Positions 9,102 to 18,627 of a stretch of 64,000 nt of DNA are shown here, in pieces (positions within the stretch are counted from its first letter, which is position 1; each line of letters begins with the position of its first letter). The translations under genes and the position numbers were made by a program. Source of the DNA: Flavobacterium psychraerolatum. Lineage in GTDB: Bacteria; Bacteroidota; Bacteroidia; Flavobacteriales; Flavobacteriaceae. The stretch spans positions 1 to 64,000 of the forward strand of contig NZ_JAOQMX010000013.1 of NCBI RefSeq assembly GCF_025960985.1. Reading direction: 5' to 3'. The notes under the pieces are model-generated. The model was not told the DNA's origin, ran no database searches, and saw only the letters and a list, made by a program, of their open reading frames with translations.

Positions 9102-10070
9102 ATGAAGCCTATTTTAAAATTATATCGCGGTTATGCCAACGAACAGGAATTAATTGTCATGGGGCATGTTTTCCAACCAACGAATAAGAAAGATTATGAC
9201 TTTTTATCAAAAAAATTCAAAAATGCTACTGCTACCATTAATATGTTCCGCATTAAAACCCAAGCAAATGCAACGGTCTGTCTAGAACATTATAATAAAA
9301 AAATAGAAACTAAAACATTGAATGATGGTTATTTTAAATTTTGCATCCCTTTACAAGAGAATCAATATGGTTGGATTGATTATTCTGTAAGTATCATTTA
9401 CAAAAACCAAACCATCACTACTAAAGAAAAATACAACCGCCCAAAACAAGGAGATTTGGGGATTATATCTGATATTGACGACACTTTTTTAGTTTCTTAT
9501 ACCGGAAATCCTATCAAAAAACTATACCATCTTTTATTTAAGAATGTTACAAAAAGAAAGATATTTGAAGATGTGGTCCTACATTACCAAGCCTTAAGTT
9601 TGGCAGGAAGAGATAATGATACGGAAAGAAATACTTTTTTTTATGTTTCTAGCAGTGAGTGGAATTTGTACCGACTCATTATCAAATTTACAGAGATCCA
9701 TCAATTACCAAAAGCAGTATTACTATTAAAGGATATTAAAACTAGTTTAAGACAATTATTTTGGTCTTTTAATCCTGAGAGTCACAATCATAAATTTGAC
9801 AAAATAAAACACATACTAGAGTTTTACCCTCATTTACAATACATATTATTGGGTGATGATTCGCAAGAAGACGCTTTTTTGTATGAATCTATTTGTAAAA
9901 TATTCCCTTTGAGTGTCAAAGCAATTTATATAAGACAAACTGGAACATCCAAAAAAAATAATATTTCTGCTGTTTTAGATAATATTACGACACTAAAGGT
10001 TGCTGTTTGCTATTTTGAACATAGTGCACAAGCTATTGAACATTCAAAAAAAATAGGAATTATCCACTAA
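9102..10070 (+). CDS. App1-type phosphatidate phosphatase domain protein (DUF2183)
   Basis: The protein has about 322 residues. The C-terminal two thirds match the catalytic domain of yeast App1, a HAD-like Mg-dependent phosphatidate phosphatase. DIDDT at residues 124-128 is the nucleophile motif, SSSEWNLYR supplies the Ser/Thr motif, and LLGDDSQED the acidic metal-binding motif. The N-terminal 110 residues look like a beta-sandwich. I start at the ATG at 9102, because the longer frame runs into the divergent kinase gene. Phosphatidate dephosphorylation is known for App1; here it is inferred, and the neighbouring lipid kinase supports a lipid substrate. Confidence 0.75.
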   Translation: MKPILKLYRGYANEQELIVMGHVFQPTNKKDYDFLSKKFKNATATINMFRIKTQANATVCLEHYNKKIETKTLNDGYFKFCIPLQENQYGWIDYSVSIIYKNQTITTKEKYNRPKQGDLGIISDIDDTFLVSYTGNPIKKLYHLLFKNVTKRKIFEDVVLHYQALSLAGRDNDTERNTFFYVSSSEWNLYRLIIKFTEIHQLPKAVLLLKDIKTSLRQLFWSFNPESHNHKFDKIKHILEFYPHLQYILLGDDSQEDAFLYESICKIFPLSVKAIYIRQTGTSKKNNISAVLDNITTLKVAVCYFEHSAQAIEHSKKIGIIH

Positions 10071-10089
10071 TCGTTTAAAGAACTCATAA

Positions 10090-10229
10090 TAGCCCAGATA
10101 GAAATGGAAATCCTTTTTTAAAAAACACTATTTTTTTGCGCCAGTTGCAGAGCGACCAAAGGAAGCTCCTGCAACTGGCTAGCAAAAAAAGTGTTTTTTA
10201 AAAAAGATTGGAATGAATAGCTGGATTAG
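10090..10229. repeat. Structured intergenic repeat, divergent copy (family copy A)
   Basis: Conserved ends, GATAGAAATGG on the left and GGAATGAATAGC on the right, enclose a very long inverted repeat. The arms run from about 10109-10150 and 10169-10210, with CCAGTTGCAG at 10141-10150 pairing exactly with CTGCAACTGG at 10169-10178, flanked by poly-T and poly-A tracts and the motif AAAACACT. The ends resemble copies B, C and D elsewhere in the window. Its right edge touches the stop codon of the ABC-F gene, and it can end transcripts from both convergent genes. Confidence 0.6.
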
Positions 10230-12137
10230 CTACAAATTATCAATTTCTCCTTGTACCTTTTCCCAATCTAATAAAAATTGATCCAAATCGGCTTTTTTCT
10301 TGTTATATGCTTTAAAGAAAGCTGCGTCTTCAATATGTTTATCGTAGCTAGACGCTAATTTCTTATCATCAAGCTGAATGTCTTTCTCCAATTGCTTGAT
10401 CTGACTTTCAATTTTACTTAACCTATTGTTTAGTGCCTTTCCTTTCTTTTGATCTTCGTAGGATGTTTTATTACTTTCTTTTGGAGCAACTGCTTTTTGA
10501 GCATCTTTTTTCTCGACTTCACGCATGTTTTCGAGGTTACGTTGCTCTAGGAAGTAATTGATGTCTCCCAAATATTCTTTGATTTTTTGGTCTTTAAACT
10601 CATACACAAGATTAGACATTCCTTGCAAAAACTCTCTATCATGGGAAACTAATAGAAGCGTACCACCAAATTTTTGCAAAGCAGCTTTTAAAACATTCTT
10701 GGATTTGATATCTAAGTGATTTGTTGGCTCATCCATTAACAATACATTAATTGGCTGTAGTAGTAATTTACAAAGTGCCAAACGGTTTCGCTCACCACCC
10801 GAAAGTACTTTTACTTTTTTGTCAACATCATCTCCTCGAAACAAGAAAGAACCTAGCATATCACGTACTTTACTACGGTTGGTATCCATTGCGGCATCTT
10901 CCATGGTTTGCAGCAAAGTAATTTCACCATCTAAATATTCGGCTTGGTTTTGAGCAAAATAACCCAATTGTACATTATGCCCAAGTTTAATATTTCCTTG
11001 GTATTCAAACTCTTCTACAATTGCTTTTATGAAAGTTGATTTTCCTTGACCATTTTGACCAACAAAAGCAATTTTACTTCCTCTTTCTACCAATAGATTG
11101 ATGTCCTTCAAAATAGTTTTATCACCATAACTTTTGGTAACATTTTCGGCTTCTACCACTACTCTACCCGGCTCTTTGGAAACTGGGAAGGAAATATTCA
11201 TTACCGAGTTATCATCTTCATCTACTTCAATTCGTTCAACTTTATCCAATTTCTTGATTAAAGATTGAGCCATAGAAGCTTTGGAAGCTTTGGCACGGAA
11301 CTTTTCAATTAACTTTTCAGTTTCTTCAATTTTTTTGGTTTGATTCTTTTGCGTAGCCAATTGTTTTTCACGAATTTCGTGACGTAATTCTAAGTATTGA
11401 GAATAAGGTTTGTTAAAGTCGTAGGCTTTTCCTAAGGAAATTTCAATCGTCCTATTAGTGACATTATCAAGGAACATTTTATCATGCGAAACAATGACAA
11501 CAACTCCTGGATAATTACGCAAAAAACTTTCTAACCAAATGATACTCTCAATATCCAAGTGATTTGTAGGCTCATCCAGTAACAAGACATCATTGGATTG
11601 TAATAACAATTTTGCCAATTCGATACGCATTCTCCAACCTCCAGAGAATGTCTCTGTTTGATTATTGAATACTTCTCTTTTAAAACCTAAACCTAAAAGT
11701 ATTTTCTCAGTATCTCCAACATAATTATAACCACCTAGCAAATCAAAACGATGTGTGTTATCTGAAAGGTCTTCGATTATTTTGGAATATTCTTCACTTT
11801 CATAATCCGTTCGGGTTACTAATTGATGATTTATTTCTTCTAATTTTTTTTCTACAATTTTGATTTCCACAAAAGCTTCATAAGCTTCTTCCAAAACCGT
11901 TCTTCCTTGTTCAAAATCGATGTCTTGACGAAGAAATCCCATACGAACATCTTTCTCCTGTGAAATAACACCAGAATCAGGTTTGAAATCTCCAGCCAAC
12001 ATTTTGAGCATAGTGGACTTTCCAGCACCATTTTTACCAACGAGACCAACTCGGTCTCCAGCTCCTAATCGGAATGTTACTTCTTCGAACAAATAAGTAC
12101 CTCCGAATGAAACGGATAAATTGTGTATATTAAGCAT
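10230..12137 (-). CDS. ABC-F family ATPase (Uup/EttA-like)
   Basis: The 635-residue protein has two ABC domains and no membrane segments. Domain 1 has GKNGAGKST near residue 36, a signature SGGWRMR and LLDEPTNHLD. Domain 2 has GQNGQGKST, LSGGERNRLALCKLL and LMDEPTNHLD. Between them lies the P-site tRNA-interaction linker, rich in charged residues, and the last 80 residues form a coiled coil as in Uup. ABC-F proteins act at the ribosome, relieving stalls or tuning elongation. The subfamily is not certain. It diverges from the DUF983 gene 65 bases away. Confidence 0.88.
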   Translation of the reverse strand: MLNIHNLSVSFGGTYLFEEVTFRLGAGDRVGLVGKNGAGKSTMLKMLAGDFKPDSGVISQEKDVRMGFLRQDIDFEQGRTVLEEAYEAFVEIKIVEKKLEEINHQLVTRTDYESEEYSKIIEDLSDNTHRFDLLGGYNYVGDTEKILLGLGFKREVFNNQTETFSGGWRMRIELAKLLLQSNDVLLLDEPTNHLDIESIIWLESFLRNYPGVVVIVSHDKMFLDNVTNRTIEISLGKAYDFNKPYSQYLELRHEIREKQLATQKNQTKKIEETEKLIEKFRAKASKASMAQSLIKKLDKVERIEVDEDDNSVMNISFPVSKEPGRVVVEAENVTKSYGDKTILKDINLLVERGSKIAFVGQNGQGKSTFIKAIVEEFEYQGNIKLGHNVQLGYFAQNQAEYLDGEITLLQTMEDAAMDTNRSKVRDMLGSFLFRGDDVDKKVKVLSGGERNRLALCKLLLQPINVLLMDEPTNHLDIKSKNVLKAALQKFGGTLLLVSHDREFLQGMSNLVYEFKDQKIKEYLGDINYFLEQRNLENMREVEKKDAQKAVAPKESNKTSYEDQKKGKALNNRLSKIESQIKQLEKDIQLDDKKLASSYDKHIEDAAFFKAYNKKKADLDQFLLDWEKVQGEIDNL

Positions 12138-12178
12138 ATAAAGTGACTAAAGTTACAAAGGCTACAATCCTAAAATTG

Positions 12179-12186
12179 TATCTTTG
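12179..12186 (+). promoter_or_regulatory. -7 box for the DUF983 gene
   Basis: TATCTTTG matches the TAnnTTTG consensus and lies 16 bases before the chosen ATG at 12203. It falls inside the longer reading frame, which supports the internal start. Confidence 0.5.
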
Positions 12187-12202
12187 TTTAAAATTTTTAC
12201 AA

Positions 12203-12610
12203 ATGTTAAAAAAAGGATCCAAACTAAATAGCATTTTAACAGGAACTTGTCCGAAATGCCAAAAAGAAAGTATGTATGTGGATAAAAATCCCTACCATTT
12301 AGGCAATGTATTAAAAATGAATGAAGATTGTAGCAGTTGTCGGCTACATTATCAAATTGAGCCGTCATTCTTTTACGGTGCTATGTATGTAAGTTATGGT
12401 CTAAATGTAGCTATCGGAATTGCAACTTTTATTATATCAAAGATAATCTTTGACAGTACATTAAAAACATCTTTCATTGCCATCATTACTGTTTTAATTC
12501 TTACCGCACCTCTAATACTTAGATGGTCAAGAAATATATATATTAATATGTTTGTTGATTATGACCCCACATTAAATCATAAAGAACAGAGTACAAAGCA
12601 TCAAAACTAA
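12203..12610 (+). CDS. DUF983 membrane protein
   Basis: The protein has about 135 residues. An N-terminal zinc-ribbon-like part has two Cys pairs, CPKC and CSSC, around residues 14-41. Two hydrophobic helices follow (FFYGAMYVSYGLNVAIGIA and the segment after it), then a short charged tail. This is the arrangement of the uncharacterised DUF983 family. The ATG at 12203 is preferred over the longer frame because a promoter box lies between them and the first 20 extra residues resemble nothing in the family. Function unknown; membrane location is clear. Confidence 0.75.
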   Translation: MLKKGSKLNSILTGTCPKCQKESMYVDKNPYHLGNVLKMNEDCSSCRLHYQIEPSFFYGAMYVSYGLNVAIGIATFIISKIIFDSTLKTSFIAIITVLILTAPLILRWSRNIYINMFVDYDPTLNHKEQSTKHQN

Positions 12611-12726
12611 AAAAGGTGCAATCGATTACTATTTGGTACCAATAAGTACAAAACAGCCAAATATTTTTAATTTCTAAAATCGCTATATAAAATATTCGGT
12701 AATGATCTTCAATAAAAACTAAAAAA

Positions 12727-13782
12727 TTATAACAAATAGTGTTTTGGTTTAATTCGGCTAATATTGATTTCATCGTCTAATGGAATTCCTTGCTCAATAG
12801 ATTCAAATAAAACTTTTGCCATAGACGGTCCTAGCATTACACCACGAGTACCTAACCCATTTAACAAATGTAGGTTTTTGTGTTCTGGATGAGTACCCAC
12901 CAAAGGACGCCTATCTTTCACTGTAGGTCTTACACCAGCAAAATGTTCAACTATCTCAAAATCACAAGTAACAATTTCGTTAATCCTTTCCAACAATTCT
13001 ACCTTTCCTTCTTCAGTTGGTAAATTGGTTTTATCTTTCCAATTGTATGTTGCCCCAACTTTGAACAAGCCTTCTCCAAGTGGCAAAATAAACACACTAG
13101 TGTTCACTATTACATCCAAATCTAGTTCTGGAGCTTTAATGATAAATAATTCTCCCTTAGTACCATCCAAAGGCAGGTGTTTAAAATAAGGATTAGCGTG
13201 CATTCCAAATCCTTCCGCAAAAATAACATTTTTAGCTTGAATATCTTTGTATTGAACATAATCTACTTTATTACTTAGTTCTGCATAATTAAAAGTTTCT
13301 TCGCGCAAAACATCCAAATGAATCAAATACAGTTTATATGATTTTAATAAAGCTGCCGTATCCACATAACCAGTATGTAAAACTTGTCCATAATCAAAAG
13401 GAGAATCAATACCTTTAAATGTATCTGTAACTAACGTAAGTGATAAGAAAGGAGAAAGACTTGGTTTATCTGAAGCAGTAAACCAATTATTTTGTTCTTC
13501 GATTGAAAAAAACTTACGTAAAATTGGCTTTTTAAAATCAAACTGCTGTCCAAGTTTAGATTCAATTATAGCATAAAAAGACTTCATCAACTCCAATTGC
13601 TCCTTAGCCCTCCAAACCTCACTAAAACGTTTTAAAATAACTGGATTGTATAATCCACCGGCGATCCTAGAGGAATTTTGAGAATTATTATCAATAACGA
13701 TAATGGATTTATTGTTTAACAAAGCATTCTCTGCAAAAGAAATCCCTGCCAATCCCGAACCTACTATTAAATAATCGACCAT
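12727..13782 (-). CDS. FAD-dependent oxidoreductase, DAO family
   Basis: The 351-residue protein begins DYLIVGSGLAGISFAE, the GxGxxG FAD-binding fold, with an acidic residue (VIDNN) at the end of the second strand. The C-terminal GVRPTVKDRRPLVGTHPEH and LLNGLGTRGVMLGPSMA are the FAD-contact motifs of the glycine/D-amino acid oxidase (DAO) group, also seen in the oxidase half of MnmC. There is no methyltransferase domain and no signal peptide. Substrate unknown. It follows the gldKLMN operon on the same strand but is separated by a terminator. Confidence 0.8.
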   Translation of the reverse strand: MVDYLIVGSGLAGISFAENALLNNKSIIVIDNNSQNSSRIAGGLYNPVILKRFSEVWRAKEQLELMKSFYAIIESKLGQQFDFKKPILRKFFSIEEQNNWFTASDKPSLSPFLSLTLVTDTFKGIDSPFDYGQVLHTGYVDTAALLKSYKLYLIHLDVLREETFNYAELSNKVDYVQYKDIQAKNVIFAEGFGMHANPYFKHLPLDGTKGELFIIKAPELDLDVIVNTSVFILPLGEGLFKVGATYNWKDKTNLPTEEGKVELLERINEIVTCDFEIVEHFAGVRPTVKDRRPLVGTHPEHKNLHLLNGLGTRGVMLGPSMAKVLFESIEQGIPLDDEINISRIKPKHYLL

Positions 13783-13810
13783 TTATAAAAGTTTAAAAAA
13801 ATGAAAAGCA

Positions 13811-13846
13811 AAAAAAACTCTTACTATTTAAGTAAGAGTTTTTTAT
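13811..13846 (-). terminator. Terminator of the gldKLMN operon
   Basis: AACTCTTACT (13816-13825) pairs with AGTAAGAGTT (13831-13840) around a five-base loop. T-runs flank it on both strands. It lies between the gldN stop and the oxidoreductase start. Confidence 0.75.
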
Positions 13847-13863
13847 ATAGTTTACTATTGATA

Positions 13864-14757
13864 TTAGTAATTCCACATATCTGATTCGAAATTACGAATC
13901 TTTTCTTTCACCCTCTCAGCCTCAAGCAACTGGTTCTGAGCATTATCTTTCATATAGTCTTTAATTTCTCTATCTCCGTATACATTTTCTTCTTTATAGA
14001 TAACACTATTGAAACGTCTTGAATTTAAAATTTGATCGAAAGAAATTGGCATTGAAGAGTTTTTGTCATTAAAAGATTTTGCCTCATGTAAAACCTCTCT
14101 AGCAGACGGGTAGAAAATCCAAAATAATTCGATATAATCTTTTTCATCATTATTCATTGTATAAACATCTGGTGTAACTGGACAAATACCCAATAAACGA
14201 TATTTCAATTCACCTTGACGCTTATCAAAATACCAAAACCCTTTAATTTTATATTGTGTTACATCTTGTGATGTTAAATCTGAGCGTAAAATATATTCAG
14301 CAGAAACAGATCTTTTACCTGCGTTAATTTGCTCACGACCAGCATCGGTAGTATCAATTCTAGACAAAGAAGATTCAATATCTTTAAAAGTTTTTTTAGT
14401 ATTAAAATAACTATCTGAATATACCTCAGTGATTTTCCCGTTCTTAACAGCAGTAGTTAAAACTGAGTACAACGAGCGTCTATCAGAACCAATGTTTTCA
14501 TCGATAGGAAAATATAATGGAAAATTGATTCTTTCACTTAAATCAATAATTTCCCAAACCGTTTTCCCCATCAAAATATCTCTATCATGAACATAACCAT
14601 ATGCCAATGGCTTATCGTTATCCGATATCATTTGAGCTGCAGTTTTAAGTCCAATTTCAGAAGGTACTTTTGCATTCAACAAATTAGATTGAGCAAAAGA
14701 TACTCCACTCCAAACTATCGAAAACATTACCAATAAAACATTTTTTACATTCTTCAT
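13864..14757 (-). CDS. gldN: Gliding motility / type IX secretion protein GldN
   Basis: The 297-residue protein has a signal peptide ending at SFAQS. The body matches GldN (PorN), the periplasmic component that pairs with the GldK lipoprotein in the ring of the type IX secretion system. The family blocks VHDRDILMGKTVWEIIDLSE and RLLGICPVTPDVY are present. It is the last gene of gldK-gldL-gldM-gldN in the classical order, 49 bases after gldM, and a terminator follows. Assignment is firm from sequence and order together. Confidence 0.93.
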   Translation of the reverse strand: MKNVKNVLLVMFSIVWSGVSFAQSNLLNAKVPSEIGLKTAAQMISDNDKPLAYGYVHDRDILMGKTVWEIIDLSERINFPLYFPIDENIGSDRRSLYSVLTTAVKNGKITEVYSDSYFNTKKTFKDIESSLSRIDTTDAGREQINAGKRSVSAEYILRSDLTSQDVTQYKIKGFWYFDKRQGELKYRLLGICPVTPDVYTMNNDEKDYIELFWIFYPSAREVLHEAKSFNDKNSSMPISFDQILNSRRFNSVIYKEENVYGDREIKDYMKDNAQNQLLEAERVKEKIRNFESDMWNY

Positions 14758-14806
14758 AATGCCATTATAAAATATTAAAGATTTTCCTTTCTTGAAAAAT
14801 TCTTAT

Positions 14807-16348
14807 TTATTGTATTTCAAAAATAACTGGAGCTGTTCTAGGTAATAAATAACTACCAGCACCAACCAATTTTGTTTTAATATCAGAGATCGTTACTTGA
14901 TCTCCTCTTCCTGCTTTAGAAAGAACTGATTTACATTGTGCGTTTAATTTATCTCCTTGAACTACAACTGTAGCTTGACCAGTGATTTTCATATTAAATC
15001 CAACAACATTCAAACCAACTTCAAAATCAAAGTCTTCTAATTTCGCTCCAATAGTAGCTATTTCTAGATTAGACTTGGGTCCTTTTACTACACCCGTTTC
15101 TCCACGAATAGTACCTGTAGGACCAGGAATTCCTTTAATTCTAAATACTTTCTTATCTGAAACTTTCTCACCATTTGGGAGCGTACCAGTTACCACTATA
15201 CTAACTTCGTTACCTCCACCAGGAGATAAATTATATCTACCTTTACCCGCTGGACTTAACCCTGGAGCAGAAGCGGTCACTTTATCAGCAGAAATACCCG
15301 CAAAAGAAACTGAAATAGGATTCACTACTCCTCTATACACCACATTCATTTTATCAGCAGAAATAGTTGCCGAATTAGGTTTTGGGACAACTACATATTT
15401 ACCACTAAATTTAAGAGGGATATTTTTTCCATCCTCCATAAAACTAAATTGACCATTGATACTTTGCTCTCCAATCCCACCTGCTGTAAGAGATATTACT
15501 GCTTGGCCATTTACAATTTTACCAGGTCCAGCAAAAGCTGTAGGCTTTGTATTAGCGTCGTAACGCCCTAAAACAACTTTACCTGTAACTGTTTCTCCTT
15601 GAAAATAAGCATTTTTATCCAAAACAACAATCGCTTGATAATTACTGTAAGAAGCAGCAGCTACAGCAGCCTTTCCTAATAGGGTATTATAAACATCCGA
15701 TTCTACCTTATTAATGTCATTTTGCATTGAAGATAACTTTGCAATAGACGCAATAGCTGGAAAACCTTTGTAATGATACTCTAAGTATTTGATACCTATA
15801 CCATCTTTATTTTTAACGTCAGAAAGATCCATTTTAGTATCTAACTCACCAATAATCGATTTGAATTTTGCATCTCCACCTAAAACACTTTTTACATCTG
15901 CTTTATACTTTTCTACTGTGGCGATAAATTCATTTCCTTTTTCAGAATATCCTTCTGAATTGAAAAACAAATTATCTAACACCTCCGCTTTATCCATTTC
16001 CTCGTAAGGCAATTTTCCTGTTTCCTCATCAACTTTAGTTTCACCTAAAACTAAGGATTTAATAGACCCAATATAGTTATAAAAATTTTTATTAATAGTT
16101 TGTAATTGGTGTGCATTTTTCGAAGCTACTATAAATTCTCCTTTAGCTTCTTCAGCTTTGGCATCAAGAGCCATTAATAATTGCTCATTGGATTGAGTAG
16201 AAGAAGTATTCGAAGCTTCAAATTTTTCATTCATTAATCCAAAAGCTGAAATCACTTCTTTGGATACATTTAATGCTAACATTGCAATGAAAACCAGATA
16301 CATCAGGTTTACCATTTTCTGTCTTGGGGTTAGTTTTCCTCCAGCCAT
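14807..16348 (-). CDS. gldM: Type IX secretion motor protein GldM
   Basis: The 513-residue protein has a single transmembrane helix at about residues 12-35 (MVNLMYLVFIAMLALNVSKE). A large periplasmic part follows, ending in Ig-like beta domains, as in GldM (PorM). With GldL it forms the proton-driven motor that powers type IX secretion and gliding; the periplasmic arm touches the GldK-GldN ring. The N-terminal AGGKLTPRQKMVNLMYLVF is nearly invariant in the family. It lies between gldL and gldN. Confidence 0.94.
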   Translation of the reverse strand: MAGGKLTPRQKMVNLMYLVFIAMLALNVSKEVISAFGLMNEKFEASNTSSTQSNEQLLMALDAKAEEAKGEFIVASKNAHQLQTINKNFYNYIGSIKSLVLGETKVDEETGKLPYEEMDKAEVLDNLFFNSEGYSEKGNEFIATVEKYKADVKSVLGGDAKFKSIIGELDTKMDLSDVKNKDGIGIKYLEYHYKGFPAIASIAKLSSMQNDINKVESDVYNTLLGKAAVAAASYSNYQAIVVLDKNAYFQGETVTGKVVLGRYDANTKPTAFAGPGKIVNGQAVISLTAGGIGEQSINGQFSFMEDGKNIPLKFSGKYVVVPKPNSATISADKMNVVYRGVVNPISVSFAGISADKVTASAPGLSPAGKGRYNLSPGGGNEVSIVVTGTLPNGEKVSDKKVFRIKGIPGPTGTIRGETGVVKGPKSNLEIATIGAKLEDFDFEVGLNVVGFNMKITGQATVVVQGDKLNAQCKSVLSKAGRGDQVTISDIKTKLVGAGSYLLPRTAPVIFEIQ

Positions 16349-16395
16349 AATAATATTTTCTAATTAGTTTAAAATCATTTTTAGTATAAAACTAA

Positions 16396-17049
16396 TTATC
16401 CTTTATTATTCATTGCAGAAAGCATACCTCCATAAACATTGTTTAAAGAAGACAAGTTTGCCGTCAAAGACTGCATTTGCTCTTTCAATTTAACATTATT
16501 CAAAGCTACTTCTTCATTAATCTGAGCATTTTTAGAAGCGCTATCCAATTGTATTTTGTATAGACTATTCAATTTTTCCATTTGATCCGCTGCCATAGTC
16601 AACTCATCACTATATTTTTTTGTAGAAGCAATAGAGTTTGCCGTTGGAGCTATTCCTTTAGCTGCCGATTCAAAGTTTTTAATACTATTACCTAAACTAG
16701 CCATTAATTCACCATCAATTTTAGCATCTTTAAGCATCGCATCTAATTTCTTAGACAATTGACCTTCCTCGTCAGTAGCAATAACATTTTGTTTTACTGA
16801 TTTCACTGGAGCAGCACTTTTATCTTTTAATTGTGGATATACATTTTCCCATTTGTATTCATCATCAACAGGTTCAAAAGCTGACAAAGCGAATATTAAG
16901 GCTTCAACCAAAAGTCCAATTGTTAACATTCTATTCCCTGTTAAAGGCCCTAATTCTATGTGTGTAATCTTGAATAATGCCCCTACGATAACGACCGCAG
17001 CTCCCATTCCGTACGCAAAATTCATTGCTTTTTTACTTAGTAATGCCAT
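16396..17049 (-). CDS. gldL: Type IX secretion motor protein GldL
   Basis: The 217-residue protein has two transmembrane helices in the first 65 residues (FAYGMGAAVVIVGALFKI and MLTIGLLVEALIFALSAF) and a long cytoplasmic helical tail. This is the architecture of GldL (PorL), the stator-like partner of GldM. The conserved membrane Glu used for proton transfer is present in the second helix (LLVEALIF). The gene is 43 bases after gldK and 47 before gldM, consistent with one transcript. Confidence 0.94.
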   Translation of the reverse strand: MALLSKKAMNFAYGMGAAVVIVGALFKITHIELGPLTGNRMLTIGLLVEALIFALSAFEPVDDEYKWENVYPQLKDKSAAPVKSVKQNVIATDEEGQLSKKLDAMLKDAKIDGELMASLGNSIKNFESAAKGIAPTANSIASTKKYSDELTMAADQMEKLNSLYKIQLDSASKNAQINEEVALNNVKLKEQMQSLTANLSSLNNVYGGMLSAMNNKG

Positions 17050-17092
17050 AATTTCAAATTTTTAGTAGATTTTTTTTAGTAGATTTGGTTTT

Positions 17093-18496
17093 TTATTTTC
17101 TTTTTGAACCTGGAGTATTTCCTGTCGTCTGTACCCCCATATAATCTTGAACAGTACGGAAACCAATATAACTCCTAGCAGAATCAGCATATTCATAATC
17201 TCTAGTAGCTACTTGCAAGAAGTAAGATACATCTTTCCATGAACCTCCACGAACCACTTTACGTTTGTTACCAGAATCTAACACATTAGGATTCATTGAA
17301 GAAACAAATTCATAGGCATTTGGGCTATAAGAAGAATCAGTCCATTCGGAAACATTTCCTGCCATATTGTATAAATTATAACCATTAGGATCGTATGATT
17401 TAGCTTCTACAGTATATAAAGCCTGATCTGCAGCATAATCACCACGACTTGGTTTAAAATTAGCTAAGAAACAACCCCTGTCATTCTTGGTATATGGTCC
17501 TCCCCATGGGTAAGTTCCAGATTCTAATCCACCTCTAGCAGAATATTCCCATTCCGCCTCAGTAGGTAATCTAAAAGAATTAATTAATTCTCTACCATTT
17601 GATTTAGATTTAATATACGAATTTTTGTTTAAAGTTCTCCAAGCACAAAATGCTTTAGCTTGAGTCCATTTCACACCAACAACTGGATAATCTCCATATG
17701 CTTTATGCCAGAAATAATCATTGTGCATTGGCTCATTATAAGAATAGGAGAAATCTTTAATCCAAACAGTTGTATCTGGATAAATCTTAACTTCTTCAGT
17801 TCTAATAAAATCCCTTCTTTTTCCCACTTTTGCTTTCGCTGCAGCTTGAATATCCATCCAAGAATAACGAAATTTTAATTTATCAACATCGATTGTACGC
17901 AAACCATTATACGATTCCTCCACTGGAATATACATAGAATCCATTACTTCAACATAATATTCATCTGGATATGCTTTAGGATCTTTGATCAATTTTATTT
18001 TTTTATTCAAACGTCTACCTGCGTATGGATCGTCAGATGTACCAATACTATAGTAGTTATCATACATGTATTTATCATATGCAGTCATTTTTTCTGGATC
18101 AGAATCATTAAAAGCAAAATCACCAATACTACCCCCTTTGTTTTTTCCAGAACCAGGCTTAATTCCCATTTCATCTGCAAGAATTGCCAAACGTACCCTC
18201 ATTGTAGAATCCTTTACCCATTCTACAAATTGACGATACTCACTATTTGTAATTTCCGTTTCATCCATATAAAATGATCTAACGGTAACTGTTTTTGTAG
18301 GCGCATCCTGTATTCCAGCAACATCTTCGTCTGATTTACCCATGATAAAAGCACCGCCAGGTACCAAGGTCATTCCGTAAGGTTTTTCAGGATGCCATTT
18401 AGCACCTTTAACCCCTACTAATTCTCCTTTATCACTTGATTTACCACAGCTAATTAACAGTGTCAAAATTGCTACAAATGCAATGAACTTCTTCAT
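17093..18496 (-). CDS. gldK: Type IX secretion lipoprotein GldK
   Basis: The protein has about 467 residues and a lipoprotein signal (AFVAILTLLISCGKS) with the lipobox Cys near residue 18. The rest is a formylglycine-generating-enzyme-like (SUMF1) fold, with FRLPTEAEWEYSARGG, YNLYNMAGNVSEWTDSSY and KVVRGGSWKD. GldK (PorK) is an outer-membrane lipoprotein that forms the periplasmic ring with GldN; it is a structural relative and not an active sulfatase modifier. I start at the ATG at 18496 because the longer frame places 11 residues before the signal peptide. Confidence 0.93.
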   Translation of the reverse strand: MKKFIAFVAILTLLISCGKSSDKGELVGVKGAKWHPEKPYGMTLVPGGAFIMGKSDEDVAGIQDAPTKTVTVRSFYMDETEITNSEYRQFVEWVKDSTMRVRLAILADEMGIKPGSGKNKGGSIGDFAFNDSDPEKMTAYDKYMYDNYYSIGTSDDPYAGRRLNKKIKLIKDPKAYPDEYYVEVMDSMYIPVEESYNGLRTIDVDKLKFRYSWMDIQAAAKAKVGKRRDFIRTEEVKIYPDTTVWIKDFSYSYNEPMHNDYFWHKAYGDYPVVGVKWTQAKAFCAWRTLNKNSYIKSKSNGRELINSFRLPTEAEWEYSARGGLESGTYPWGGPYTKNDRGCFLANFKPSRGDYAADQALYTVEAKSYDPNGYNLYNMAGNVSEWTDSSYSPNAYEFVSSMNPNVLDSGNKRKVVRGGSWKDVSYFLQVATRDYEYADSARSYIGFRTVQDYMGVQTTGNTPGSKRK

Positions 18497-18627
18497 ATAA
18501 AATCGGGTTATATATTCATTATTTTTCAATGTGTAAACGTATTTATTATTTTATTAAAAAACAATTATTTTACACTAAACAAATTATTTTTTTCAAATTA
18601 CTAAAAATCGGGCAAACATAACGAATA

